Below, in pieces: positions 26,295 to 34,604 of a stretch of DNA of 64,000 nucleotides; position 1 is the first letter of the stretch; each line of letters starts with the position of its first letter. This DNA comes from DATARH01 sp036008175 (GTDB lineage: Bacteria > Pseudomonadota > Alphaproteobacteria > ATCC43930 > CGMCC-115725). The stretch spans positions 89,733-153,732 of the forward strand of contig DASYOB010000147.1 of NCBI GenBank assembly GCA_036008175.1, read 5' to 3'. A model generated the notes under the pieces. That model did not search any database. It saw nothing but the letters and a program-made list of their open reading frames with translations, and was not told where the DNA came from. The translations under genes were made by a program, and so were the position numbers.

Positions 26295-26330
26295 TCTCTC
26301 CTCCTTCAAAGGCGAGCCACCTCTCCCCTT

Positions 26331-26393
26331 CCGTCATGGCCGCGCTTGACCCGGCCATCTTGGAGATCCGCGGGTCGAGCCCGCGGATGACGG
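26331..26393. repeat. Intergenic palindromic repeat (CCGTCATGGCCG type)
   Basis: Begins CCGTCAT (26331-26337) and ends ATGACGG (26387-26393), with an inner hairpin CCGCGGG / CCCGCGG near 26368-26386. It sits between the MoaD-like and BNR-protein genes and would be transcribed with them. Confidence 0.8.
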
Positions 26394-26402
26394 TGGAGTG
26401 GA

Positions 26403-26672
26403 TCAACCGCCGGACAGTGCCTGGAATACATAGATCTCGTCGCGTGGACCGACCGGATCGAGCAGCTTCTCGCGGTCGCGCACCGGCGCGCCATTGATGT
26501 ACACCGCGACGTGGCGACGCAGCGCGCCCTGGTCGTCGAGGACATAGCCCCGCAGCGCCGGGCGCGCGGCGAACACGGCCCCAAGCGCCTCGCCGACCGT
26601 GCCGCCTTCGACTTGCGCAGGCGGCGTGTCCAAGAAGCGTTGGAGCGCCGAGGTGAACGAAACGGTCGGCAT
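26403..26672 (-). CDS. MoaD/ThiS-family ubiquitin-like protein
   Basis: An 89-residue beta-grasp protein. The C-terminus ends in two Gly (ALSGG), the feature needed for adenylation and thiocarboxylate formation in MoaD and ThiS. The body has VEGGTVGEAL, RRHVAVYINGAPV and RDEIYVFQ, typical of the family. ATG 26672 is chosen by alignment to family length; its ribosome site is poor. It could serve molybdopterin synthesis for the CoxL-like enzymes, or work with the BNR protein downstream. Confidence 0.8.
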   Translation of the reverse strand: MPTVSFTSALQRFLDTPPAQVEGGTVGEALGAVFAARPALRGYVLDDQGALRRHVAVYINGAPVRDREKLLDPVGPRDEIYVFQALSGG

Positions 26673-26682
26673 CGCTGCAGGG

Positions 26683-27096
26683 TTATGGCGCGACGTACAC
26701 CATCCAGGAGACGCCGAATTTATCGGCAACCATGCCGAAGCGCGGCGAGAAGAAGGTCTTGGCGAGCGGCATCTGCACCTGGCCGCCATCGCCGAGCGCC
26801 GCGAACGTCCGATCCGCCGCGGCCTCGTCGGGCACGGTCAGCGACAAGCCAAAGCCCTGAAAACTCGATTTGCCCTGGCACTGGCCGTCCGACGCCAGGA
26901 TGCCGGTATCGCCGATGCGAATGCTCGCGTGCATGATCTTGTTTTCCGAGCCGGGCGGGATCGTGCCCGGCGGCGGAGTATCGGGGCAATCCTTCCAGCG
27001 CAGCAACGCGATGACCTGTGCACCGAGGTTCTTGCGATAGAACTCCACCGCCTCTTCGCAGCGTCCGTCGAAAAACAGATAGGGCTGAATTTCCAT
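26683..27096 (-). CDS. VOC-family protein (PhnB/3-demethylubiquinone methyltransferase-like)
   Basis: A 137-residue protein with the PhnB-type pattern: QPYLFFDGRCEEAVEFYRKN at the start, KIMHASIRIGDTGILASDG in the middle and FFSPRFGMVADKFGVSWMV at the end. A GGAAGGA site precedes ATG 27096. It is divergent from a MarR gene across a 66-bp spacer holding a perfect palindrome, so it is the likely target of that regulator. The substrate is unknown. Confidence 0.87.
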   Translation of the reverse strand: MEIQPYLFFDGRCEEAVEFYRKNLGAQVIALLRWKDCPDTPPPGTIPPGSENKIMHASIRIGDTGILASDGQCQGKSSFQGFGLSLTVPDEAAADRTFAALGDGGQVQMPLAKTFFSPRFGMVADKFGVSWMVYVAP

Positions 27097-27139
27097 GGCA
27101 TCCTTCCGCTCAAACCGCATGTTGGTCTTGACGAAATAA

Positions 27140-27151
27140 GTTGATATCAAC
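27140..27151. promoter_or_regulatory. Putative MarR operator
   Basis: GTTGATATCAAC is a perfect 12-bp palindrome in the AT-rich spacer between the divergent VOC and MarR genes. MarR proteins typically bind such sites and repress both themselves and the neighbour. Confidence 0.65.
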
Positions 27152-27162
27152 ATATTTTCGAC

Positions 27163-27612
27163 ATGTCAAACGGCGATGCCGTCCCATTCGAAACCACGCT
27201 GGAAGTGCGTGACGGCTGTCTGTGCCTGCATTTGCAGCGGGCGGCGCGGGCGGTGGCGCGGCGCTTTGACGCGGCGTTCCGGCCGCTCGGGCTGACCAGC
27301 GGGCAGTTCTCGCTGTTGATGTCGCTGAACCGCCCGTACCCACCACCGACGATCGGCAGCGTAGCGGCCTTGCTGGCGATGGACCGCACGACCTTGACCG
27401 CCAATCTGAAGCCGCTGGAACGTCGCGGGCTGGTAGCGGTGAGTGTCGACGATACCGACAAGCGAAGCCGCCGCCTGAAGTTGACGCCGACCGGCCGCGC
27501 CCTGCTCGCCAGCGCCGTTCCAATTTGGCGCGATACTCATGCCGCGATCGACCGGCTGCTCCCCCGCACGAAACCCGACGCGCTCCGCCGCGACCTGCGC
27601 GCGCTGTCCTGA
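27163..27612 (+). CDS. MarR-family transcriptional regulator
   Basis: A 149-residue winged-helix regulator. The recognition helix region is VAALLAMDRTTLTANLKPLE (about residues 62-81) and the wing is VDDTDKRSRRLKLTPTGRAL, both characteristic of MarR. Flanking helices would dimerise. The divergent VOC gene and the palindrome in the shared spacer suggest autoregulation and control of that gene. The inducer is unknown. Confidence 0.9.
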   Translation: MSNGDAVPFETTLEVRDGCLCLHLQRAARAVARRFDAAFRPLGLTSGQFSLLMSLNRPYPPPTIGSVAALLAMDRTTLTANLKPLERRGLVAVSVDDTDKRSRRLKLTPTGRALLASAVPIWRDTHAAIDRLLPRTKPDALRRDLRALS

Positions 27613-27618
27613 GGCAAG

Positions 27619-28818
27619 CTACACCACGCCCTTCGTGCCTAGCGCCGCGAGATCGGCCTCGCCCACGCCGAGCCGGCCATAAATCTCGCCATTGTGCTGG
27701 CCGAGCTTCGGCGCGACGCTGCGCACCCGGATGCTGTCGCCGACCCGGATCGGGGTTCGGATATGCGGCACCTCGCCCATCTCCGGGTCGCTTGCGTGCT
27801 GGATCAGGCCACGGTGCTTCACCTGCGGGTCGGCAAACATCTGCCCGTAATTGTAAACGGGGCCGCAGGGAACGCCGGCCGCCTCCAGCACGGTGACCCA
27901 ATGCTCGGTCGTGTTCGTCGCGAACACGGCCTCCATCTCGGCTTCCAGCGCGGGACGGTTCTTCATTCGCGCCTGTCCCGTGGCGAAGCGAGGGTCGGCG
28001 CACCATTCCGGATGGCCGAGCGCCTCGGCGCAGCGCTCCCAGATCGACTGGCCGGCGGCGCCGATCATCAGATAGCCGTCCTTGGTCGCCATGCGCTGAT
28101 AGGGCGCGTTCTGGCGGTGACGCGAGCCTTCGCGGGTCGGCTCCTTGTGATCCACCAGCCATTGCGCGCTGGTCCAGGAGCTGAAGCCGATCGCGGTTTC
28201 CAGCAATGAGCATTCTATGAGGCGCCCGCGCCCGGTCCGCTGGCGCTCGTAGAGCGCGGCGAGGATGCCTTGCGCCGCCCACATCCCGGTGCCGAGATCG
28301 CAGATCGGCAGCCCGACCGAGGTCGGCGGCCCGTCCGCTTCGCCGGTGACATGCATGATGCCACCCATGCCCTGCGCGATCAGGTCGAAGCCGCCGCGCC
28401 CGGCATAGGGGCCGTCATAGCCGAGGCCGGAAAGCTGGGCATAGATCAGCCGCGGGTTGATCTCGCGCAACTGCTCCCAGCCGAGGCCGGCGCGCGGCAG
28501 CACAGTCGGGCGATAATTCTCGACCAGTACATCGACCGCCCCAACGAGCTTCCGGAACAGCGCCTTTCCCTCGGGCTGCTTGTAGTCGAGGGTGATGCCC
28601 TTCTTGTTGCGGTTGATGTAGCGGAAATAGGCATTGCGCTCGTCGCCGTCGCCCCAGGCGCGCACGGAATCGCCCTTGCCCGGCCGCTCCAGCTTGACGA
28701 CCTCGGCGCCCATATCGGCGAGGATCATCGTGCAGAACGGCCCGGCCATGTGCTCGGTCAGGTCGAGTACCTTCAGGCCTTGCAGCAGCCCGTCCCGGGG
28801 CGCGGCTTCGTCATCCAT
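27619..28818 (-). CDS. CaiB/BaiF family III CoA-transferase, copy 1
   Basis: A 399-residue class III CoA-transferase that moves CoA between carboxylic acids. The family start GLKVLDLTEHMAGPF, the CoA-binding stretch ADMGAEVVKLERP and the catalytic Asp in LPICDLGTGMWAAQ (about residue 166) are present. ATG 28818 is preferred over TTG 28824 because AAGGA is correctly spaced for it. It ends 6 bases from the MarR stop, convergently. The substrate pair is not evident; neighbouring dehydrogenases suggest organic acid catabolism. Confidence 0.9.
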   Translation of the reverse strand: MDDEAAPRDGLLQGLKVLDLTEHMAGPFCTMILADMGAEVVKLERPGKGDSVRAWGDGDERNAYFRYINRNKKGITLDYKQPEGKALFRKLVGAVDVLVENYRPTVLPRAGLGWEQLREINPRLIYAQLSGLGYDGPYAGRGGFDLIAQGMGGIMHVTGEADGPPTSVGLPICDLGTGMWAAQGILAALYERQRTGRGRLIECSLLETAIGFSSWTSAQWLVDHKEPTREGSRHRQNAPYQRMATKDGYLMIGAAGQSIWERCAEALGHPEWCADPRFATGQARMKNRPALEAEMEAVFATNTTEHWVTVLEAAGVPCGPVYNYGQMFADPQVKHRGLIQHASDPEMGEVPHIRTPIRVGDSIRVRSVAPKLGQHNGEIYGRLGVGEADLAALGTKGVV

Positions 28819-28881
28819 CTTCAAGCTTCCTTCGTCTTGCCTGGCCCGACAATGATCGGACTGGCGCGCGCGGAAAAGGGG

Positions 28882-29991
28882 TCAAAACATCACGACGCTG
28901 CGGATCGCCTCGCCGCGTTCGAGCGCCGCGAAGCCGTCGTTGATTTCGTCGAGCCGGATATGGCGCGTGATCAGCTCGTCGAGGAGCAGCTTGCCGTCGA
29001 GATAGGCGCGCGCCAAGAGCGGGAAGTCGCGCGCCGGCCGCGCCCCACCATAGCTCGACCGGCGGATGCGCTTTTCGGCCATCAGACTGCCCCAGCGGAA
29101 GCCGACTTCGCTGTCGACATCGGTCTTGCCGAGCCAGATTACCTGCCCGCCGGGCCGCACCGCCTCGACGCTGGTGCGGAACGAGGCCGGGCTGCCGGCG
29201 GCTTCAAGCACGACGTCGACGCCGCGCCCGCCGGTCTTCGCCTTGGCGGCGGCCAAGACATCCTCGCCGCCGGCGTTGATGCGGTCGGTGGCGCCAACTT
29301 TCTCCGCCAAATCCAGCTTCTTGTCATCGAGATCGACGGCGACGATCGTGCCGGCCCCGGCAAGCCGCGCGCCCTGCACCGCGGCAAGGCCGACGGCGCC
29401 GCAGCCGATCACCATCGCGGTGTCGCCATAGCCGATCTCGGCGATGTTCAGCGCGGCGCCGACCCCGGTCATGACGCCGCAGCCGATCAGGCAGGCGCGG
29501 TCGAACGGCAGCTCCTTCGCCACCGCGATCGCCTGATGGTCGGCGACGATGCAATATTCTGCGAACGCGCCGAGGAACATCAGCTGACCGAGATCGCGCC
29601 CATCGGCAAGCCGCGTCCGGTGGGTGCCGTCGAAGGCGACCGCCTTCGGCCCGTGCGCCAGATACGCCTCGCACAGGATCGGCAGGTCGCGGTCGCAATA
29701 GAAGCAATGGCCGCAATGCGGGTTCCACGACAGGATCACATGGTCGCCGACCGCGACGCCGCGCGCTTCCGGGCCGATCTCATCGACAATGCCGGCCGCC
29801 TCGTGGCCGAGCACGATCGGCATCGGATAACGCAGCGAGCCGGCGATGACTTCGAGATCGGTGTGGCACAGCCCGGCTGCCCTGATCCGCACCAGCACGT
29901 CATTGCCACGCAGCGGGCCGGCCGCGACCGTTTCGATCTGCATCGGCGCGCGCACCGCGTGCAGCACCGCGGCGCGATATTCCAGGCTCAT
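28882..29991 (-). CDS. Zinc-containing alcohol dehydrogenase (class III-like MDR)
   Basis: A 369-residue medium-chain dehydrogenase. The catalytic Zn ligands are in GLCHTDLE and GHEAAGIV; the structural Zn lobe has four Cys in HCGHCFYCDRDLPILC; the NAD-binding glycines are in VIGCGAVGLAAVQGA. GGGAGGG lies 6 bases before ATG 29991. It follows in the same direction as the CoA-transferase and may be cotranscribed with it. An alcohol or S-hydroxymethyl-thiol substrate is possible. Confidence 0.92.
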   Translation of the reverse strand: MSLEYRAAVLHAVRAPMQIETVAAGPLRGNDVLVRIRAAGLCHTDLEVIAGSLRYPMPIVLGHEAAGIVDEIGPEARGVAVGDHVILSWNPHCGHCFYCDRDLPILCEAYLAHGPKAVAFDGTHRTRLADGRDLGQLMFLGAFAEYCIVADHQAIAVAKELPFDRACLIGCGVMTGVGAALNIAEIGYGDTAMVIGCGAVGLAAVQGARLAGAGTIVAVDLDDKKLDLAEKVGATDRINAGGEDVLAAAKAKTGGRGVDVVLEAAGSPASFRTSVEAVRPGGQVIWLGKTDVDSEVGFRWGSLMAEKRIRRSSYGGARPARDFPLLARAYLDGKLLLDELITRHIRLDEINDGFAALERGEAIRSVVMF

Positions 29992-30103
29992 CCGCAGCCC
30001 TCCCGTCGCTCACCAGCCGCCGCTCGATACCCGGTGGCGGCTCGGTCCGAACCGAGGATAAACTTGCGGCGACGCCAACGGCGCAGATTTCAGGAGGAGG
30101 CAT

Positions 30104-30280
30104 ATGTCCGGGTATTGGCACGAGCAGCGGGTCCGTGAGCGCGCTTACCAGATCTGGGAAAGCGAAGGCCGGCCCGAGGGCAAATCCGACGAGTATTGGC
30201 GGCGAGCGCAAGCAGAAATCGCCGCCGAGGAGAGCGAGGCCGATCTGGAAGCCAAGCTCGAACAGGACGGCGCCGTCTAG
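30104..30280 (+). CDS. DUF2934 small protein
   Basis: A 58-residue cytoplasmic protein. It has the DUF2934 pattern RVRERAYQIWESEGRPEGK then SDEYWRRAQAE, followed by an acidic tail (EESEADLEAKLEQDGAV). AGGAGGAGG immediately upstream of ATG 30104 is a strong ribosome site. It is divergent from the alcohol dehydrogenase gene, and its TAG shares the sequence CTAG with the stop of the convergent GMC gene. Function is unknown. Confidence 0.85.
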   Translation: MSGYWHEQRVRERAYQIWESEGRPEGKSDEYWRRAQAEIAAEESEADLEAKLEQDGAV

Positions 30281-31899
30281 GCCGCGAGCCGCACCTCCTG
30301 GCGAACGAGGTCGGCGGTCTTCTCGCCGATCATGATCGTCGCCGCGTTGGTGTTGCCGGAGACGACGGTCGGCATTACCGAGGCGTCGGCGACGCGCAAT
30401 CCCTCAACGCCGCGCACCCGCAGCTCGGGATCGACGACAGCCATCGCATCGATCCCCATCTTGCACGTGCTGGTCGGATGGAAGACGGTGCCGCCGCGCC
30501 GTCGGGCGAAATCCAACAGCTCCGCGTCGCTCTGCACCGCCAGTCCGGGCAGGTATTCCGATTCGAGAAAGGCGGCCAACGCCGGTTGCGCCAGTAGCTG
30601 CCGGCACAGCTTCAGCCCGTCGACAATGGTGCGCTGGTCGGTCTCGGCGGTGAGGTAGTTCGGATAGACCGCCGGCGGGTCGGCCGGGCTGGCGCTCTTT
30701 AGCTTGATCTCGCCGCGGCTGTCCGGCCGCAACTGGTAGACGATCATCGAAAACCCCGACCACGGATGCAGCCCGTCCTGCGGGCGGTCGGCGCTGAACG
30801 GCTGGATCGACAATTTGATGTCGGGCGAGGCCAGCTCCGGCCGGGTGCGCGCGAACAATGCCGCGGGCGACGTGCACATCGCCAAGGGGCCGGTGCGGAA
30901 CATGTAGTATTGCAGCCCGACCTTGAGCTTTTTGACGTTGCTCTGCATCACATCGTTGACTGTGATCGGCAGCCGGCATTTGAGCTTTAAGGGCGCCGAG
31001 TAATGGTCCTGCAGGCTCTGTCCGACCCCGGGCAGGTTCTGGACAACCGGGATGCCGAGCCCGGCCAAATGCTGCTGCGGGCCGATGCCGGACAGCATCA
31101 GTAGTTGCGGCGAGTTGACCGCGCCGCCGCACAATATGATTTCGCGCGCAGCCCGTGCCGTGTGGGTCTCGCCGCCGCGGCGAAAGGCGACGCCGATTGC
31201 ACGCCGCCCCTCGAACAGGATCTTTTCGGTCAGCGCCTCGGTAATAACCTGCAAATTCGGGCGCTGCATCGCCGGGCGCAGATAGCCGACCGCGGTCGAA
31301 CAGCGTTTTCCCTGGCGCGTCGTCGTCTGGTGATAGCCGACCCCGTCCTGACGGGCGCCGTTGAAATCGTCGTTGCGCGGAAAGCCGAGCTCCACCGCGG
31401 TCTCAATGAAAGCTTCGCAGATCGGGTGGTGGTCCGGCACATCGGAGACGCAGAGCGGCCCGCCGGTACCGTGGAATTCGTCGGCGCCGCGGGTCTGGTG
31501 CTCGGCGCGCCGGAAATAGGGGAGCACGTCGTCGTACGACCAACCGCTATTGCCGAGCTGGCGCCAATGGTCGAAATCCTCGGCCTGGCCGCGAATATAC
31601 ACCATGCCGTTGATCGAGGAGGAGCCGCCGAGCACCTTGCCGCGCGGCCAGAACACGCGGCGGTCACCGGCGCCCGGATCGGGCTCGGTCTCGTAGCACC
31701 AGTTGACCGACGGGTCGGCGAAGGTCTTGCCGAAGCCGAGCGGGATGTGGATCCAGCGGTTCTTGTCCTCGCCCCCGGCTTCGAGCAGCACGACCCGGGT
31801 GCGCGGGTCTTCGCTGAGCCGCGCCGCAACGGCACAGCCGGCCGAACCGGCGCCGATCACGATGAAATCCGCCTCGATCGCGTCCCGCGCCCTGTCCAT
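30277..31899 (-). CDS. GMC-family FAD oxidoreductase (choline/alcohol dehydrogenase-like)
   Basis: A 540-residue flavoprotein. The ADP-binding motif is DFIVIGAGSAGCAVAARLSE at the N-terminus, followed by RGKVLGGSSSINGMVYIRG (GMC signature 1) and LLMLSGIGPQQHL (signature 2). The C-terminal active-site region has FHPTSTCKMG with the conserved His and VVSGNTNAATIMIGEK. GGAGGGG precedes ATG 31899. It probably oxidises an alcohol or polyol and passes electrons to quinone or oxygen; the substrate is not deducible. Confidence 0.93.
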   Translation of the reverse strand: MDRARDAIEADFIVIGAGSAGCAVAARLSEDPRTRVVLLEAGGEDKNRWIHIPLGFGKTFADPSVNWCYETEPDPGAGDRRVFWPRGKVLGGSSSINGMVYIRGQAEDFDHWRQLGNSGWSYDDVLPYFRRAEHQTRGADEFHGTGGPLCVSDVPDHHPICEAFIETAVELGFPRNDDFNGARQDGVGYHQTTTRQGKRCSTAVGYLRPAMQRPNLQVITEALTEKILFEGRRAIGVAFRRGGETHTARAAREIILCGGAVNSPQLLMLSGIGPQQHLAGLGIPVVQNLPGVGQSLQDHYSAPLKLKCRLPITVNDVMQSNVKKLKVGLQYYMFRTGPLAMCTSPAALFARTRPELASPDIKLSIQPFSADRPQDGLHPWSGFSMIVYQLRPDSRGEIKLKSASPADPPAVYPNYLTAETDQRTIVDGLKLCRQLLAQPALAAFLESEYLPGLAVQSDAELLDFARRRGGTVFHPTSTCKMGIDAMAVVDPELRVRGVEGLRVADASVMPTVVSGNTNAATIMIGEKTADLVRQEVRLAA

Positions 31900-32002
31900 C
31901 GCGTCCCCTCCGCCTCTTGCCTATTTGCCGCCCGTGCACTATTCCGCCGCGCACGCCAAAGCCTACCTTATAGTGGCTGCCGCTTAGCACATAGAGGACG
32001 AG

Positions 32003-32752
32003 ATGAAAGCGCTGGTCGCGGTCAAGCGGGTGGTCGACTACAACGTCAAGATCCGCGTAAAGGCGGACAAGACCGGGGTCGAGCTGGCCAACGTCAAGAT
32101 GTCGATGAACCCGTTCGACGAGATCGCCATCGAGGAAGCGCTGCGCCTGCGCGAGAAGGGCATCGTCAGCGAGGTCATCGCGTTCTCGGCCGGCGTCCAG
32201 CAATGCCAGGAGACGATCCGCACCGCGCTGGCGATGGGCGCCGATCGCGGCATCCTGGTGCAGACCGACGCCGAATTGCAACCGCTCGCCGTCGCCAAAC
32301 TGCTGAAGGCCGTGGTCGAGAAGGAACAGCCCGGCCTCGTCATCATCGGCAAGCAGGCGATCGACGATGATTGCAACCAAACGGGGCAGATGCTGGCGGC
32401 GCTCTTAGGCTGGCCGCAGGCGACCTTCGCCTCGAAGATCGTGCTGAACGACGGCAATGCCGAGGTGACCCGCGAGGTCGATGGCGGCCTCGAGACCGTG
32501 GCCTTCAAACTGCCGGCGGTGGTCACCACCGATCTGCGCCTCAACGAGCCGCGCTACGCCTCGCTGCCCAACATCATGAAGGCGAAGAAGAAGCCGATCG
32601 ACAATTTCACCCCGGAGCAGCTCGGGGTCGACGTCACGCCGCGGCTGGTAACGCTGAAGGTCGAGGAACCACCCAAACGCGGCGGCGGGGTCAAGGTCGG
32701 CTCGGTGCCGGAGCTGGTCGACAAGCTGAAGAATGAAGCGCGGGTGATTTGA
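32003..32752 (+). CDS. etfB: Electron transfer flavoprotein subunit beta
   Basis: A 249-residue ETF beta subunit that binds AMP and, with EtfA, accepts electrons from acyl-CoA dehydrogenases. The family start MKALVAVKRVVDYNVKIRV, the NPFDEIAIEEALRL motif and the DDDCNQTGQMLA-like stretch with IGKQAIDDD are seen. The stop overlaps the next start as TGATG. Several acyl-CoA dehydrogenases in this window are its likely partners. Confidence 0.96.
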   Translation: MKALVAVKRVVDYNVKIRVKADKTGVELANVKMSMNPFDEIAIEEALRLREKGIVSEVIAFSAGVQQCQETIRTALAMGADRGILVQTDAELQPLAVAKLLKAVVEKEQPGLVIIGKQAIDDDCNQTGQMLAALLGWPQATFASKIVLNDGNAEVTREVDGGLETVAFKLPAVVTTDLRLNEPRYASLPNIMKAKKKPIDNFTPEQLGVDVTPRLVTLKVEEPPKRGGGVKVGSVPELVDKLKNEARVI

Positions 32753-33720
32753 TGTCTGTTCTCGTCGTCGCCGAGCACGACAACCGGGCATTAAAGCCCG
32801 CGACGCTCAACGCCGCCGCCGCCGCCGCCGAGACCGCCGCCAAGCTCCCTGGGGCGGCGGGCGGCGATGTCCACATCCTGGTCGCCGGCACTGGCTGCCG
32901 CCCGGTGGCCGAGGCGGCGGCGCAGATTGCTGGAGTTGCCAAGGTCTTGCTCGCCGACGACCCGACCTACGATCACGGCCTCGCCGAGAATTGGGCACCG
33001 CTGTTGGTCAAGCTCGCCGCCGGCTACAGTCATCTCCTGGCGCCGGCGACGACCTTCGGCAAAAATTTGATGCCGCGGGTCGCGGCACTGCTCGACGTGA
33101 TGCAGATCTCCGACATCAGCGCCGTCGAATCCGTCGACACCTTCGTCCGGCCGATCTATGCCGGCAATGCGCTGGCGACGGTGCAGTCGAAGGACCCGAT
33201 CAAGATCATCACCGTGCGCGGTACCGCCTTCCCGCCGGCCGAGGCCACGGGCGGCTCGGCGCCGATCGAAACGGTGGATGCCACCGGCGCGGCGGGGATC
33301 ACCGAGTTCGTGCGCGCCGAATTGTCGAAATCCGAGCGGCCGGAACTGACCAGCGCCCGCGTGATCATCTCTGGCGGGCGCGGCATGCAGTCGGGCGACA
33401 ATTTCCCGCTGCTGGAAAAAGTCGCCGACAAGCTCGGCGCCGCGGTTGGCGCCTCGCGCGCCGCTGTCGATGCCGGGTTCGTGCCGAACGACTATCAGGT
33501 CGGGCAGACCGGCAAGATCGTCGCGCCCGAGCTCTACATCGCGGTCGGCATCTCCGGCGCCATCCAGCATCTCGCCGGCATGAAGGATTCGAAGGTCATC
33601 GTCGCCATCAACAAGGACGAGGAGGCGCCGATCTTCCAGATCGCCGATTACGGCCTCGTCGGCGATCTGTTCAAGATCCTGCCCGAGCTCGACGAGGAGC
33701 TCGCCAAGCGTCAGCAGTGA
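32752..33720 (+). CDS. etfA: Electron transfer flavoprotein subunit alpha
   Basis: A 322-residue ETF alpha subunit. The FAD-binding C-terminal domain shows VIISGGRGMQSGDNF, VGQTGKIVAPELYIAVGIS and INKDEEAPIFQIADYGLVGD, all diagnostic. ATG 32752 overlaps the etfB TGA by one base; TTG 32749 is a less likely start. The stop overlaps the next gene as GTGA, so the three genes form one coupled operon. Confidence 0.96.
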   Translation: MSVLVVAEHDNRALKPATLNAAAAAAETAAKLPGAAGGDVHILVAGTGCRPVAEAAAQIAGVAKVLLADDPTYDHGLAENWAPLLVKLAAGYSHLLAPATTFGKNLMPRVAALLDVMQISDISAVESVDTFVRPIYAGNALATVQSKDPIKIITVRGTAFPPAEATGGSAPIETVDATGAAGITEFVRAELSKSERPELTSARVIISGGRGMQSGDNFPLLEKVADKLGAAVGASRAAVDAGFVPNDYQVGQTGKIVAPELYIAVGISGAIQHLAGMKDSKVIVAINKDEEAPIFQIADYGLVGDLFKILPELDEELAKRQQ

Positions 33721-34595
33721 CGGAGATTCAACGCATCGGGATCGTCGGCGCCGGGCAGATGGGGCGCGGCATCGCGCATGTCTGCGCGCTCGCCGGGCTC
33801 GATGTCGTACTGACCGATGTCAACGCCGAGGCGCTCGCGGCCGGCCGCCGGACGATCGAGCAAAACCTGGCGCGCCAAGTTGCGCGCGGGCGGGTGCGCG
33901 AGGAAGACAAGGCTACCGCCCTCGCCCATATCGCTACCTCCTCCGATTATGCCGCCTTCGCCGATTGCGACATGGTCATCGAGGCGGCAACCGAGAAGGA
34001 GGAAGTCAAACGCGCGATCTTCAAGGGGATCGTGCCGATGCTGAAGCCGGATGCGCTGATCGCCAGCAACACCTCCTCGATCTCGATCACCCGTCTCGCC
34101 TCCGCAACCGATCGGCCCGGCAAGTTCATCGGCATGCATTTCATGAACCCGGTACCGGTGATGAGCCTCGTCGAGCTGATCCGCGGCATCGCCACCGACG
34201 ACGAAACCTTCGCGGCGACCCGCGACCTCGCGGTGAAGCTCGGCAAGATTCCGGTCGCGGCCGAGGATTTCCCGGCCTTTATCGTCAACCGCATCCTGCT
34301 GCCGATGATCAACGAGGCGGTCTACACGCTTTACGAGGGCGTCGGCTCGGTCGAGGCGATCGACACGGCGATGAAACTGGGCGCTAACCATCCGATGGGG
34401 CCGTTGGAGCTGGCCGATTTCATCGGGCTCGACACCTGCCTTTCGATCATGCAGGTGCTGCACGAGGGGCTCGCCGACAGCAAATACCGGCCGTGCCCGC
34501 TCCTGGTGAAATACGTCGAGGCCGGCTGGCTCGGCCGCAAGACCGGCCGCGGCTTTTACGATTACAGCGGCGACAAGCCCGTCCCAACCCGCTGA
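33717..34595 (+). CDS. 3-hydroxybutyryl-CoA (3-hydroxyacyl-CoA) dehydrogenase
   Basis: A 292-residue NAD-dependent enzyme. The Rossmann motif is IGIVGAGQMGRGIAHV at the N-terminus; catalytic residues lie in IGMHFMNPVPVMSLVEL (His and neighbouring Glu) and the C-terminal domain has VNRILLPMINEAVYTLYEG and MGPLELADFIGLD. The start is GTG 33717, overlapping the etfA stop. It carries out the oxidation of 3-hydroxyacyl-CoA in beta-oxidation or PHB metabolism, adjacent to the electron acceptor ETF. Confidence 0.95.
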   Translation: MTEIQRIGIVGAGQMGRGIAHVCALAGLDVVLTDVNAEALAAGRRTIEQNLARQVARGRVREEDKATALAHIATSSDYAAFADCDMVIEAATEKEEVKRAIFKGIVPMLKPDALIASNTSSISITRLASATDRPGKFIGMHFMNPVPVMSLVELIRGIATDDETFAATRDLAVKLGKIPVAAEDFPAFIVNRILLPMINEAVYTLYEGVGSVEAIDTAMKLGANHPMGPLELADFIGLDTCLSIMQVLHEGLADSKYRPCPLLVKYVEAGWLGRKTGRGFYDYSGDKPVPTR

Positions 34596-34604
34596 GCCCC
34601 AATC

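Noticed and set aside
28270..30138. Plus-strand frame of 622 residues opposite the CoA-transferase and alcohol dehydrogenase
   Set aside because: Antisense shadow across two real genes; no motifs and no ribosome site.
31105..32370. Long plus-strand frame of 421 residues opposite the GMC gene
   Set aside because: It is a shadow of the GMC coding strand and then overlaps etfB; no domain motifs.
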